DNA of 64,000 nucleotides from Kalmanozyma brasiliensis GHG001 (lineage: Eukaryota > Basidiomycota > Ustilaginomycetes > Ustilaginales). The stretch covers positions 1,605,878 to 1,669,877 of the forward strand of contig NW_015961948.1 in assembly GCF_000497045.1 (NCBI RefSeq), given 5' to 3'. This document shows positions 1 through 10,256 of this stretch, piece by piece (position 1 is the stretch's first letter; each line of letters begins with the position of its first letter). The notes beneath the pieces were generated by a model. That model was not told the DNA's origin. It worked only from the letters and a program-made list of their open reading frames with translations, and did not search any database. The position numbers and the translations under genes were made by a program.

Positions 1-1
1 C

Positions 2-3000
2 ACCACCTCCGACGGTCAGGCTCGCGTAAAGAAGCGTGGCTTCCTCGGTGGTCTTGGCTTGACTCCCGCCGCTCTCAAGCAACAGGAAGCCGAGCTCGCT
101 GCCAAGCGCAAAGCTCCTACTCCGCTTTACTGTTCCGAGCGCTGCCGCCTCATCGACGAGCGACGTTCCTCCGGTCTTGGCGAGCTCACTCAGTACCTTT
201 CGCAGCCACTTGCGCCCCCTGTCACCGCAGCATGGACAGGCCCACCCGCTCCACACTGGACACGAACCGCTAGTGTCTCTTCCATTCCGATGGCCGCCAC
301 TGCGGAAACACCGGGGAGCGACTGCCTCTGCCCTGAATGCATGGACAAGTACGTCGACTCTGGGAGCGCCAACGGTGCAGCTATCCCGAGTGGCGCCAGC
401 GACACAGCTACCGAAAGCTCGAACGGGTACATGTACGCTCGCGGAACCGTTCAAAAGCCACGCACTGCCAGTGGAAGACTCATCACGCCGCTAGGTCTCG
501 AAAATGGCGGCGTCGAAGGCTACTTCCCGCAGTACGCGCCCAACTATGCCATGACACCCGCCAGTCAGAACAGCCCAAGGATTCGCAATCTCGACATGAG
601 TCAACTCGCGAATACCGGCCGCGGTTCGTCGATCCCCGCTCGCTCATCCTCAGCAGCTAGCGGAGGAAGGACAAGCACAGCTGGCACCAGCTCAGAGAGT
701 GGCAGCAGCATGTGGGAGCCACGACTCAAGCCACGCACCAACTCAGGCGCTCGAAACGGCAACGCCAACGTCTACCACGGCACCACGCCTGATGGCTACA
801 CCGTCGAAGGCAACCCAAGTAGCTCCGCGTCGGGCCTGTCCACCAACACTGCCACGCCCGCCATCACGCCCAGGCAATCCATGATCGTGCCCCCAGACTC
901 GGACTCGCACAATACTGCAAAATCCGCACATCGCCTTTCCGTACCTGGCTTCGCTCCTGATCCGGAAGCTAGCGAGGAGGGGAAGCGCGCCACCTCGCCT
1001 GCAGCCACCCTGCCGCGCCGACCTGAATCTCGCCAAAAGCGAAGCTCTCTCCTCCTCGGCACGAGCCCCCTGAAGCTGCTTGACAAGGCAAGTCAGCACC
1101 ACGCTGCTCCCTCGGTGGACCTCTTCAGCGACCATGTCGGCAGTCCAGGCGCTCGAGGCTCGCTGCTCTCCCGCAGTCTTGCCAGCGAGCACACGCTCAT
1201 AGGCGCCAGCGGGATCACCCTGAGGAACCAACAAACATCGCTCCTTTCGTCTTCGCAAGAACATGCCAATCTCGATGCGTCACGGTCCCAATCACAAATG
1301 CCTCAAGACGCACCCGTTGGTCGACGTCCTTCTGCCTTGTCGCAAAGCTTCTCTTCTCGCACCTTTGCAGAGCCCTCCGAGATGGATCAGAACTCGCAGC
1401 GCACAGACGACCAGGACGGTCTCAGCATGGCTGTCGGCAGTCTAAAGCTTGCCCAGTCCCGTACCTCAGGCCCTCATGCGCCTGGTACGCGGCGCGGCAC
1501 GGATGCATCCGATTCTCGACCCACCGACGTGCGACGTCGATCGCTGTTCGGCGTGGCAGGCGCTCCCTCGCGCCGCGACTCGACTGCCATGTCCATCTCG
1601 AGCTCCAACTCGGGTTCGAATAGCAGCGGCTGGCTTCGCTCGCTGTCCTCCGCTTGGCTCAACTGGCGATCAACCGCCTCGCCGGCACCGATGCCGAACG
1701 AGTCAGATGTCTTCCACACCACAGATGACAGCGACGAATGGCCGCCCCACGGCTCTGTTCACACTTCTCGGCGCGAGAGCGGTGCATCGCGTGGCAGTGG
1801 CCACAAGCCCCCCTACGCTCAGAAGCGAGCCTCCTCTACAAGAGACATCAGCACCGCCAGCTCTCTGGGTCAGCAAAACAACATGCTGCGTCCGACAGAC
1901 GTATCACGCCAGCCCTCGGAGGATCGTAGTGCAGGTGTGACGCCAACGCAGAGTTTGGTAGCCAGACCCACGATTCGTCGCGGTCATGTCCCTGCGTATG
2001 TTAGCGAGATCGGGCAAGAAGGCGGCATCCCCGGCGATGCCACGTCAGCCGAAGCTAAGGCGGAGGACAGCAGCATGGCAGACCCAGCACAGCGATTGGC
2101 ACGCGCTCGCGTGGACAGCTTCACTCGGATCGCAGACGCCGATGCAGCGCAGAAGAAGGCCAGCAAGCGCAGGAGCCGTGACATTTCGGTGCTTCCCCCC
2201 TTGCTGGCTCCCATCAGCCGCTCCGGCAGCAGCAACAACCTGTACGCGCAGATGCCCAGGAGCGCACGAGCTTACTCGACCGGCCGAGCCTGGACCGCCG
2301 CCAACACACCTCAGATGTTTGTTGGCAGTGCTGGTTCGGCTCACCAGCAGGCCGGACCTGGTCCCAACGCTCAGATGGCTCACTCGCCGACGCTGATGCG
2401 CAGTCCTTACCACAGCAGTCTCGCCTTGACGCAGGACGCTTCACGTGCTGCGATGTCGCCTGCGAGACCGAAGAGTGCCGCAGGCTATCACTCGGTGCCG
2501 TACAGCGCCGGAACTTCGCCACGTGCCAAGGGTCTCGGATGGGGCGCCATGACCTCGATCGCTTCGCCTCCCAATTCGTCGGCGTCGGCCGCCTTTCCTC
2601 ATCACGCCACTCATCGTCAGAGCATCAGCTACGGCCACGCTGCTGCCGTCGCCAGCCGACAATGCGTCAACCAGGCGCAGAGGCCGCATCACCAGCATCA
2701 CCACAGTCACCAGCATCAGCACCATCACCACGGCCACCATCATCAGCACCACCACCATCATCACCATCACGGCCAGCGTGTGCACTCATCAGGACAACAG
2801 CAGGGGTCTGGTCAGGGCGACGAGCTTGCTCCCCTCGGTCATGTGATGAATCTCGGCGTGCTGCCAAACAGCACAGGCCAGCCCGTTCTCGGCCGTCACT
2901 CGACCATGCCAGTCACCTCGCATCGTAGCCCGACACCCAGCGTGCCCGAAGACGGCGGCGAAATGTCCTCCCAAGATCTGACATCGGGTGACTTTGTCAG

Positions 3001-3451
3001 CCGGCCCAACTCTGCCATGGGCAACGGCCGACGTCACCACCGCACCTCGCTGATGCCCCCTCCTCGCTCGCGCTCTTCGGTCGGGATGCACCCGCACCGA
3101 TCCGATGCCTCGCTTGCGCTGACCCCTGCGTCCGAGGACGTCGTCGCAGAAGACGGCGCACAGCATCCGGAACCTCCACGCACATGGAGCTACGATCACC
3201 TGTCGGGGCTCAAGACGTATCCGATCCTGCAGCTCCCCGACCGCGAGACGCACGACGTGTACGACGCCGCGTGGGGTCTCGACGCGGGTGGCCTGGCAAA
3301 GCATCTCGGCCAGGACGCGCGCACGCCGCGTATGCGACAGGGCAGCACCGACGCCGGCCATGAGCATCGCGCCGACGAGGCCACCGACGCCCGAAACACC
3401 CAGATGGGCTTCCAACCGCACAGAAAGAAGCTCTTCTACTTTGATGCTTGA
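2..3451 (+). CDS. Ecl1-type zinc-binding life-span/starvation factor, long His-rich tail (5' partial)
   Basis: The reading frame is open to the left edge, so the true start lies outside the window; the first in-window codons read TTSDGQARVKKRGF. Near the start is a YCSERCRLIDE motif, the second half of the Cys pair that defines the fungal Ecl1/2/3 family (small zinc-binding proteins that extend chronological life span and respond to nutrient starvation in fission yeast); the upstream Cys pair would be off-window. A second possible metal pair, CLCPEC, follows at about nt 329-343. The remaining ~1,000 residues are Ser/Ala/Arg-rich and low-complexity, with a His-rich run (about nt 2688-2773) and a conserved-looking end, RKKLFYFDA. 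Family Ecl1 proteins are usually far shorter, so this is an Ecl1 domain on a large disordered tail, a common form in basidiomycetes by inference. Family call fairly sure; role of the tail unknown. Confidence 0.7.
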   Translation, partial: TTSDGQARVKKRGFLGGLGLTPAALKQQEAELAAKRKAPTPLYCSERCRLIDERRSSGLGELTQYLSQPLAPPVTAAWTGPPAPHWTRTASVSSIPMAATAETPGSDCLCPECMDKYVDSGSANGAAIPSGASDTATESSNGYMYARGTVQKPRTASGRLITPLGLENGGVEGYFPQYAPNYAMTPASQNSPRIRNLDMSQLANTGRGSSIPARSSSAASGGRTSTAGTSSESGSSMWEPRLKPRTNSGARNGNANVYHGTTPDGYTVEGNPSSSASGLSTNTATPAITPRQSMIVPPDSDSHNTAKSAHRLSVPGFAPDPEASEEGKRATSPAATLPRRPESRQKRSSLLLGTSPLKLLDKASQHHAAPSVDLFSDHVGSPGARGSLLSRSLASEHTLIGASGITLRNQQTSLLSSSQEHANLDASRSQSQMPQDAPVGRRPSALSQSFSSRTFAEPSEMDQNSQRTDDQDGLSMAVGSLKLAQSRTSGPHAPGTRRGTDASDSRPTDVRRRSLFGVAGAPSRRDSTAMSISSSNSGSNSSGWLRSLSSAWLNWRSTASPAPMPNESDVFHTTDDSDEWPPHGSVHTSRRESGASRGSGHKPPYAQKRASSTRDISTASSLGQQNNMLRPTDVSRQPSEDRSAGVTPTQSLVARPTIRRGHVPAYVSEIGQEGGIPGDATSAEAKAEDSSMADPAQRLARARVDSFTRIADADAAQKKASKRRSRDISVLPPLLAPISRSGSSNNLYAQMPRSARAYSTGRAWTAANTPQMFVGSAGSAHQQAGPGPNAQMAHSPTLMRSPYHSSLALTQDASRAAMSPARPKSAAGYHSVPYSAGTSPRAKGLGWGAMTSIASPPNSSASAAFPHHATHRQSISYGHAAAVASRQCVNQAQRPHHQHHHSHQHQHHHHGHHHQHHHHHHHHGQRVHSSGQQQGSGQGDELAPLGHVMNLGVLPNSTGQPVLGRHSTMPVTSHRSPTPSVPEDGGEMSSQDLTSGDFVSRPNSAMGNGRRHHRTSLMPPPRSRSSVGMHPHRSDASLALTPASEDVVAEDGAQHPEPPRTWSYDHLSGLKTYPILQLPDRETHDVYDAAWGLDAGGLAKHLGQDARTPRMRQGSTDAGHEHRADEATDARNTQMGFQPHRKKLFYFDA

Positions 3452-3792
3452 CCTCTTCTTCCATGGACTATCCCGACGCCACCACGTCGTTCTTCTTTTC
3501 TTCGTCGCTTCTCATTCGCACGCATTTCCCCTCGCATTCTTATACAGTCTCTAGTTGCAACCGTCGTCATGGGATCAATTCATCCTTTTCTCTCTGCTCG
3601 CAATCTTCTTTCAACGTCGTGAGAAGCTTGTCTCTGTCACCACGCGTCATGAGGTCGAACCATCGCTCTTGTCGCGCTCATTCCCCTGAGTGCTGCGAAT
3701 GAGCCTGACATCTCAGTCTTTGTCGATCACACCGTGTCATCGGGTCTTCTGTCCTTCGTCTCTTGATCTTCTCGCGTGCTGTATTGCACACT
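3452..3792. other. Convergent intergenic region (Ecl1-like / TRL1)
   Basis: This T/C-rich 341-bp stretch lies between the stop codons of two converging genes and presumably holds both 3' UTRs. I see no supported ORF or RNA gene. Confidence 0.6.
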
Positions 3793-6657
3793 CTACGACA
3801 TGCCAAACACCCTCGCTGGCACAGTGACACTCTGCTTGAGCCTCACCACCTGGATCCCCCGCTCTGCCGCTTGGCCAGTCTTCCACTCGCTCACCACGCG
3901 ATTCGCCTCGTACGGCCTGACCTCCTCGTGCGTCGCCAGCGTGATATGCGGTACCCACCTCTCGCCTTCCTGGGGGTAATGCATCTCCTGAAAGCTCTCC
4001 GCGATGCCTTGGGGTGCGGTCACCGCGTCGATCGGGAAGGTCAGCACCTTGCCGCGCTCGTAGAGGAGCGTGCTCAAGGTGACGCTGAACGCCTCCTTCG
4101 CGGTGGGGGTGGAGAGGAGGGACGTGTAGAAGGCCCATTTGGCGTCGCCTTCGGGGGTGGAGAGGGACGAGTTGTGCACGAGGGTGATGTGCGGTCGTTG
4201 ATTGAGTCGACCTTGCTCTCGCATGTCGGTGTAGAAGTTCTCCAAGTCCTCGTCGGAGGAGGTGGTGGTCGTGGTGGAGAGGAGCGAGTCGAGCAGCCCG
4301 CGAACATCCAGTTCGACAGCCAACCCAAAGTACCTCGGCTCCTTCCTCGCTTCCACCACACTCGCCTTCTTGGTCACCTTCCACCCCTCCGCCCTCTCGA
4401 TCGCCTCTCGCAGCCGCCCCTCGTCCGGCATCGCCCACCCTAGCGCCTCGATCACACTACGCAAATTCTCCCCCGCACTATCCCCCACCTTCAACCGCAC
4501 CACCTGATCGAACCGTGCATCACCCCACCCTTCCCCGCCTTCGCCCCGTCCACCCGTGCCAAACGGTTGCAGCGCCTCCAAGAATCGCCACAGCACCACC
4601 TCGTGCGATCGCATGCCACTCAGCGTGCTCGCGTCCGGGTCGGCGATCAGGGTCTGATGGTTGTCCCCCCTGCGCTCGATGCGAGCCGCACAGATGCGAT
4701 GCAACGTGTTCAACGGTAGACTGTCCAACTCCCATGCCAGAGCAATCGTCCTTACCCTTCCCACATCCGGTTTTGCCTTCCCCTTCCCCACCCCCCCGGC
4801 AGTCGGGGTGGACAAAGTCGAAGCGAGCGACAAAAGTTCATCCCGATGCTGGAACAGATGGTTGTTCTTATCCGCAAACAACACATACCCCTTGTCTGCC
4901 GCGTGCGTTCGCAGATCCTTCTCGAGCGCGGAGAGAAAGCCGGTACGTTTTTTGAACTCGTCCGACTGCACATGTCCCACGCTAAACAGGTGCGACAGGG
5001 CAAGAGCGAGGATCGTCTTGCCGCATCCGGGGACAGCGATTGGCACAAGAAGGGTTTTGGTGAACTCCCGCGTGTCCTCTGCCGACTCTGGTGGGGAAGA
5101 GGTGGTTGGGAGGGTGGAGAGGTGCGAGAGGAAAGCGGTACGCATGGCGATGATGCCTTTGTTCTGCGTAAGACCTGCGAAGAGAGAGGGTTGAGCGGGG
5201 ACGGTGGGAGTCCCGTAGAGTCGGTCGTAGCACCATTGGATGAACTGAGCTGTTTCGGGGCGGGAGGAGCGAGGGTTGGGAGGTGGGGGTGGGAGAAGGC
5301 CGGAGGCGATGGCGGCGGTTCGTGAGGCAGCAGCGACAGCGGCGTGCTGCTTGGCCTGTTGTTTGCGCTGGCGCTTGAGGGCTGCTTTGGAAGTCGGTTC
5401 CCCGTTTTCTTCGGGTTCAGGTTCGGTGGGCTGTGGTGTCGGTGCGTCTGAGGTAGATTCCGAGGATGAGGAAGGAAGGGTGGCAACCTTGGCCTCCCAC
5501 TCGGCCTTCTCCTTCACCATCTTGCGCGCCAACTCCCTCCAATCCCGATACATCAGGTACGGCTCGTCGAACTTGACCTTGTAGAACCACGCCTGTCCGG
5601 CCTTGTACGGCGGAGACACTACGCCTTTCTCCCCCTTCAACCTCTCCATCTCCTCCTCACCGGGCATGTGCGTACGGATAACGAAGCCTTCAATAGCCTC
5701 GCCCTCCCATGCGCCCGTCTGCTCGATCTCGGACGTCACCCTCTCCACCTCCTTGAGCGAGCCCAGCTCGAGCCATCGTGTCGGTATGAACCCCCATTCC
5801 TTTGCAAAGTCGTCCACCTCGCGCATCCCCCGGGTTCGAAAGTCGACCGAGTTCGAGTTCAACCCGTGCAGATGCAGGCCCGATCGCGCTTCACTGTACG
5901 CCAGAACGTGTTCTTCGAACGAATCGTCGCACAGCTCGAACGCTGCTGTCTCGTTTCTCCTCCACAGCTCGGCCGCCAGCTCCTCTTCCGTCCGCCCCAC
6001 CGAGGCCAGGTGGCGGCGCAACCACTCCTCTCCCTTCTGCGCGTGGCTGATCTCGGCATTCTCGTTGCGACCAAGCGAGTGTTTGGATGTAACGACAAGT
6101 TGTGTGGGGGAGAGAGCGGCGATGAAGATGATGCACCCGTTCTCCTTGAACGTCATGACGTACGGCGGTGTTGTGTATGCAGCGATGGACGCAGGTTTGA
6201 CCCAGGGCAGTTCGGAGAGGTTAAAGAACTTGTCGTACCCTCGAACGACGATGCGGTGCGAAGAGGAGGAGGAGGGGGAGTCGATGCGCTCGGTGAAGAG
6301 GCCGCGAGCGAGGGTGGGGAGCTCAGAGCCTGTGGAGGTGGACTTGCGATAGGCGAATTCGGACACTTTCCAGGAGAGGAGGTGGTGCGAGGCGACGAGG
6401 TGGCCGGTGGATCGGATGAGGGGTTTGGGACGAGAGCGGGCGGCGTCGAGGGCGTGCACGAGGGCGGTCGCGGAGTCCAGCTCTGCGAGATGAGTCGGTG
6501 TGAGGACGGAGGAGGAGGAGGAGGGGTCGTCGGACAGCGAGAGGGCTGCAAAGGCGGACGAGGGGCTGTTGGGCACCTTATCCGCCGCTGAAAGTCTCGC
6601 TTCCTCGGTCGCTCCATTGCTGCTTATAGGCATGCTGGCCTGGTCTGCCGCCGACAT
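3793..6657 (-). CDS. TRL1: Trifunctional fungal tRNA ligase (954 aa)
   Basis: It joins the halves of intron-containing tRNAs after endonuclease cleavage and, in fungi, also the exons of the unfolded-protein-response mRNA (HAC1/Cib1 type). All three modules are visible. The N-terminal ligase has nucleotidyl motif KENG (adenylated Lys171), motif IV EGFVIR (~323-328) and motif V WFYKVKFDEPYL (~357-368). The polynucleotide kinase has P-loop AVPGCGKT (~541-548). The C-terminal cyclic phosphodiesterase has two HxT motifs, HITL at ~823 and ~904. Length is somewhat above the yeast enzyme (827 aa) owing to Ser-rich inserts and a Lys/Gln/Ala linker at ~425-450. The start is the first ATG of an uninterrupted ORF and no intron is needed. 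A 236-bp divergent spacer separates it from the prefoldin gene. Confidence 0.96.
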   Translation of the reverse strand: MSAADQASMPISSNGATEEARLSAADKVPNSPSSAFAALSLSDDPSSSSSVLTPTHLAELDSATALVHALDAARSRPKPLIRSTGHLVASHHLLSWKVSEFAYRKSTSTGSELPTLARGLFTERIDSPSSSSSHRIVVRGYDKFFNLSELPWVKPASIAAYTTPPYVMTFKENGCIIFIAALSPTQLVVTSKHSLGRNENAEISHAQKGEEWLRRHLASVGRTEEELAAELWRRNETAAFELCDDSFEEHVLAYSEARSGLHLHGLNSNSVDFRTRGMREVDDFAKEWGFIPTRWLELGSLKEVERVTSEIEQTGAWEGEAIEGFVIRTHMPGEEEMERLKGEKGVVSPPYKAGQAWFYKVKFDEPYLMYRDWRELARKMVKEKAEWEAKVATLPSSSSESTSDAPTPQPTEPEPEENGEPTSKAALKRQRKQQAKQHAAVAAASRTAAIASGLLPPPPPNPRSSRPETAQFIQWCYDRLYGTPTVPAQPSLFAGLTQNKGIIAMRTAFLSHLSTLPTTSSPPESAEDTREFTKTLLVPIAVPGCGKTILALALSHLFSVGHVQSDEFKKRTGFLSALEKDLRTHAADKGYVLFADKNNHLFQHRDELLSLASTLSTPTAGGVGKGKAKPDVGRVRTIALAWELDSLPLNTLHRICAARIERRGDNHQTLIADPDASTLSGMRSHEVVLWRFLEALQPFGTGGRGEGGEGWGDARFDQVVRLKVGDSAGENLRSVIEALGWAMPDEGRLREAIERAEGWKVTKKASVVEARKEPRYFGLAVELDVRGLLDSLLSTTTTTSSDEDLENFYTDMREQGRLNQRPHITLVHNSSLSTPEGDAKWAFYTSLLSTPTAKEAFSVTLSTLLYERGKVLTFPIDAVTAPQGIAESFQEMHYPQEGERWVPHITLATHEEVRPYEANRVVSEWKTGQAAERGIQVVRLKQSVTVPARVFGMS

Positions 6658-6893
6658 GGTTAGCGAGCGTGTATGATGTTGAAGGGAGTCAGGAAGAAAG
6701 TGGAGGAAAAGAGGCGAGGTGAAGCGAGAGAAACTTTATTTCTCCGACGACAAAGTCAGGGTTCAGCAGCTGCGCAGCGCACGCCGAAAATCGCTTCTTG
6801 TTAGGTTGGAGAGAGAGAGGTGTTGGTCTCGCGCCATGACCACCGTCGTTCGCTTCTTCGCTACGTCCATCTCCGCATCACACACAAGACACA
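6658..6893. promoter_or_regulatory. Short divergent promoter region TRL1 / prefoldin 6
   Basis: Only 236 bp separate the two divergent start codons, so both 5' UTRs and core promoters must share it. No TATA box is evident. The call rests on gene arrangement alone. Confidence 0.5.
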
Positions 6894-7537
6894 ATGGAGG
6901 CGGCAGTGACAGAGTATCAGAAGTTGCAAGCTTGTAAGCATCGCTTATCTGTCGCCGCGTGTAACACTGTCGGAGCGATCCTGTTGCTGACGATCTGAAT
7001 GCCGCTTTGCACGACGAACAGCCTTCCAGACAGCCGTGGAGGCGAGGCAGCAGCTCGACTCGCAGCTGCGCGAGAACGAACAGGTGGCCAAAGAATTCGG
7101 CAAGCTCAAAGACGACAATCAAGTGTACAAGCTCATCGGACCTGTGCTGGTGAAGCAGGACCAGGTCGAGGCCAAGACGAATGTCGAGAAGCGCATCGAA
7201 TTCATCAAGGGCGAGATGTGAGTTATCAACACCCAAGGGGCGACGAAGATGAGCAGGAACGACAGTGGGCTGACGCTGACTTCTGTTCTGTTTGCGACAC
7301 GATGACAGCGAACGAGTCGAGACACAGATCAAGGATCTGACCGAGAAGACAGAGAAGAAGAAGGTCGAGGTAAGTGCGCTCATCACGCGCATAAAGGAGC
7401 CTGCGTTGGAACGTATGCTGACCTCTGACCCGCCGACATGATTGGACGCCAAACAGATCGTCGCACTCCAAACAAAAGCGCAGCAGCAAGCCGCAGGATC
7501 AGCATCGTCACAAGGAGCACCAGCAATCTCAGCCTGA
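6894..7537 (+). CDS. YKE2: Prefoldin subunit 6 (beta-type), four exons
   Basis: It is a subunit of the hexameric prefoldin co-chaperone that passes nascent actin and tubulin to the CCT chaperonin in the cytosol. Exons reconstructed from GT/AG borders and phase: 6894-6933, 7022-7217, 7309-7369, 7457-7537. The product starts MEAAVTEYQKLQASFQ and runs through an N-terminal helix, the middle segment with FGKLKDDNQVYKLIGPVLVKQD (the conserved beta-hairpin region of prefoldin 6), and a C-terminal coiled coil ending in a Ser/Ala-rich tail. At about 125 aa it matches the family. Three donors are GTAAG or GTGAG and all joins keep frame. It converges on the exonuclease gene, with ~140 bp between stop codons. 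Confidence 0.92.
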
Positions 7538-7676
7538 ACGCATTTCTCACAAGGCTCGAATACGATGCTAGCATGTCCTTGATACTGTACAACGATGAAT
7601 CTATGCAAAAACGAGCGATTCCTTCCGAAGACGCATGCAAAGGCGGCCTCCGCGCACAACTCCCGTGAGAGCGACT

Positions 7677-9572
7677 TCATCGAGATGTGTCGACCACCTC
7701 GACCTCATCATCGCTCACCTCGACGACCTGCCATGGGGAGCTCCATTTCAGCGCTGCAGCCCCCTTGGCGCTGGTCTTTTGAACCGGTGCTGGCCTCTTT
7801 TGCGTTTTCGGGCTGGACAACAACGACCCTCCTTCGTCTTCACTCCCGCTGGGACTGCTGACAGCGTCGCGCCATCCCAGAGCTCTCGCGAGCCCTCTAT
7901 ATTGGCTCAACGAAACCTTGCAAGCCGGTCCGGCTCCCTTCATCTCGTGTTCGAGTCTCCTCTTGTCTGCCATGGTAAAGTCGTCCAAGATGCCTCTCTC
8001 GCCTGCCCCTTTACCGGAAGCAGCCCGCTTGGCCTCGCTGAGCGCTTTGTTGAGGTACATGGCCGCAGTCGTGATTTTGATCTTGCTCGAGGCGGCGATC
8101 TGGTCGAGCGTCTGCTGCGAGTATAGCCATCTACTCATGGCGCGGTCGTGGGCCAGGTTGACCCGCGAGACCGTGACAAAGTCGTCGTCGCTTTCGATCT
8201 TTGGATTGGCACGAGGTTTGGTGGGGGTGATCGCGGGAGGCTTGGCCTGGACCGGCTTGACTGGCGCCCGACTGGGCGGCGCAGGAGGTGCTGGAGCCTC
8301 TGGTTGGATCGTCCGTAACGCTGGCCTCCAGTTCTGCTTCTGCCTCTCGAAAGCCTCCTGCTGCATCTTCTCCTCGAGCAAGTCGTAAGCGCTCGCTTTC
8401 AAGGCTTGCTCGAGCTCCATGGCTGGGTTTGCTCTGGCAGAATCGATTCTGTCCAACTGTTCTAGCAGCCACTTGTCCGTCCCACCCTCCGACGCGCTCG
8501 GTTTGAAGTACTCGGCCACGGCTCGCAACACTTCTAGACTGGCAAACGTGTCGCTCGCTGCATACTCGATCTGCTCCGGGTCCAACGGGTACTTCTCCCA
8601 GTCGCTCACCCGCACGCTGTCCTTCCGGAGCTTCCGCCCGAGGTAGATGCGCGTAAGGTCTCGCAGGCTGATCAGGTGCTTCACGCTGGCCCATCTCTCG
8701 GGCTGGGCTAGCTTGACGAGGTTGCCGAGCTCGAGGACGTTGCGTGTATCGATGGCGTAATCGCGTTGCAGCTTGAGCGCGTCATTCTTGATCGCTACGC
8801 CCGTCTTGATGACATTTGGATCCTCCAGGATGCTCTTGAGCAGAGGCGGCACGCGATGCGACATGGCTGAAAGGTGGATGATGAGAATGAGCGAGGGTGA
8901 GCAGATCTGGAGGAGGGCAGTGCGATTTGGGCCCGTGTAGTGGTTGAAGTTCCACTCGAGGTCGAGACCCATCGGCCCCGGGCCAAGACAGGCGAGAAGC
9001 TCAGACGCTTCTTCGTAGTCTGCGGTGTACGCAATCATTGGCGTCTTGAGTCGCGGTGTCGTGCCTCGAGAGGTGGTGCCGTTGGGTAAGAGCGGCTGAT
9101 CGAGCGTGTAGGACGAAGACGAAGGCTTGCTGAGCGGGCTTAGGAAGCTGGACCCGGCGGAGTGTGGCGGCCCGGCCGGCAACTTGTGAGTGTACACTTC
9201 GAGATGGCGCTCGAGCTCCTGGCGCTCGGCCTCCTTGGCTGCTTGCGCAGGCGTCAGCTTCGGTTGAAACACCTTGCCCGGTTTCGACCGCCATTTGCCT
9301 TTTGCAGCGGCGGGGGTTGGTATGCTGTCGTCCCACTTGGCGCCGTGCGTCGACTGCCACGTCTTGGGCAGCTTGCGAGCGCCTGCCTTTGTTCCGGATC
9401 GCATCTCGTCCAGAACCTCTGAGCCCCACTTGTATTCGTTCGCGGTGGTATGTGTCTTGTAGGATCGATGTGTCGAAAGGCGAGTGCTAGAATGAACAAG
9501 GTTCAAGTTGAGGACGGCATGCTGACGGGTAGGTATCGAAGAGCGTGAGAGCAGGCATGCCGCTAGCTTCAT
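7677..9572 (-). CDS. DEDDy 3'-5' exonuclease domain protein (WRN/RNase D-like, 631 aa)
   Basis: The central domain is a DnaQ-fold exonuclease: ExoI GLDLEWNF (D204, E206), ExoII VAIKNDALKLQ (D264) and ExoIII EYAASD (Y337, D341), the YxxxD arrangement of the DEDDy class. The order and spacing resemble Werner-syndrome-type exonucleases found as stand-alone proteins in fungi. The first ATG of the frame is at 9572; upstream the frame is open only from a TTG codon. From this ATG the first ~40 residues (MKLAACLLSRSS...) are rich in Arg, Ser and Leu and lack acidic residues, like a mitochondrial presequence, which is inference. The C-terminal ~230 residues have a Pro-rich linker, a possible small helical domain around ALSEAKRAASGKG, and an acidic end. 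Target nucleic acid unknown. Confidence 0.85.
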   Translation of the reverse strand: MKLAACLLSRSSIPTRQHAVLNLNLVHSSTRLSTHRSYKTHTTANEYKWGSEVLDEMRSGTKAGARKLPKTWQSTHGAKWDDSIPTPAAAKGKWRSKPGKVFQPKLTPAQAAKEAERQELERHLEVYTHKLPAGPPHSAGSSFLSPLSKPSSSSYTLDQPLLPNGTTSRGTTPRLKTPMIAYTADYEEASELLACLGPGPMGLDLEWNFNHYTGPNRTALLQICSPSLILIIHLSAMSHRVPPLLKSILEDPNVIKTGVAIKNDALKLQRDYAIDTRNVLELGNLVKLAQPERWASVKHLISLRDLTRIYLGRKLRKDSVRVSDWEKYPLDPEQIEYAASDTFASLEVLRAVAEYFKPSASEGGTDKWLLEQLDRIDSARANPAMELEQALKASAYDLLEEKMQQEAFERQKQNWRPALRTIQPEAPAPPAPPSRAPVKPVQAKPPAITPTKPRANPKIESDDDFVTVSRVNLAHDRAMSRWLYSQQTLDQIAASSKIKITTAAMYLNKALSEAKRAASGKGAGERGILDDFTMADKRRLEHEMKGAGPACKVSLSQYRGLARALGWRDAVSSPSGSEDEGGSLLSSPKTQKRPAPVQKTSAKGAAALKWSSPWQVVEVSDDEVEVVDTSR

Positions 9573-10256
9573 TGCTCGCGTCGACAATCCACTTTCTTCG
9601 ATCCTTAGCAATGCGACGTTAGCCCCATACCGATGGCTAGCCGCGAGGAGATGGTGAGCCAAAGCAGCATGAAGTGCGTGTGACCTTTGCAGGCGTAAAC
9701 TTTCGTCGACAGGGTCCACGCCGTCGCGATTCGCACTCCGACTCGCACGCGCGATCGATTTATTCAAACTGTTAGACTCTTGCCTCAGAAGGCAACCTAC
9801 AGCTTTCCTTGTCGACCAAGTTGCTTCAGGTCGTCAACAACGTCGACTCATTCTCAGTATCAGGGGTGGAACGCAGCTGCAAGCGACCCTTGGCACAGGC
9901 TCCAAACAAAACCACAAGCTTCACGTCAACGCGCATGATTAGAGCCTAAAAGAACCCCTCTTCTGCGAGAGATCCCGTTTGATTTTGGGGTGTGCGTTCC
10001 CGAGAGCGGGATGAGAAGTTGCAGTACAACAGGTGGAACGATGCACGTGTATGTGTGTGCGTGTGCAAGTATGAAAGACCAAAGCGAGCAGAAGGTCTAC
10101 GCGATGGTCAATGATGCGAAAAGATGGTGATGATGATAGTACATATCCGTCGATGCTGCTCTACCCAGACTTGCTGCTGTGATCAACAGTCGAATGGCGG
10201 ACCGGAACAGAATCGAGGACATCGGAGCCAGGGATGACGACGAGCGGGCGAGACGC
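9573..10256. other. Intergenic region exonuclease promoter / eS17 3' side
   Basis: This 684-bp stretch holds the upstream region of the exonuclease gene and, at its right end, the 3' UTR of eS17. A TG-rich microsatellite-like tract (around 10041-10070) is present. The exonuclease frame stays open up to 9767 without an ATG. No other gene is supported. Confidence 0.55.
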
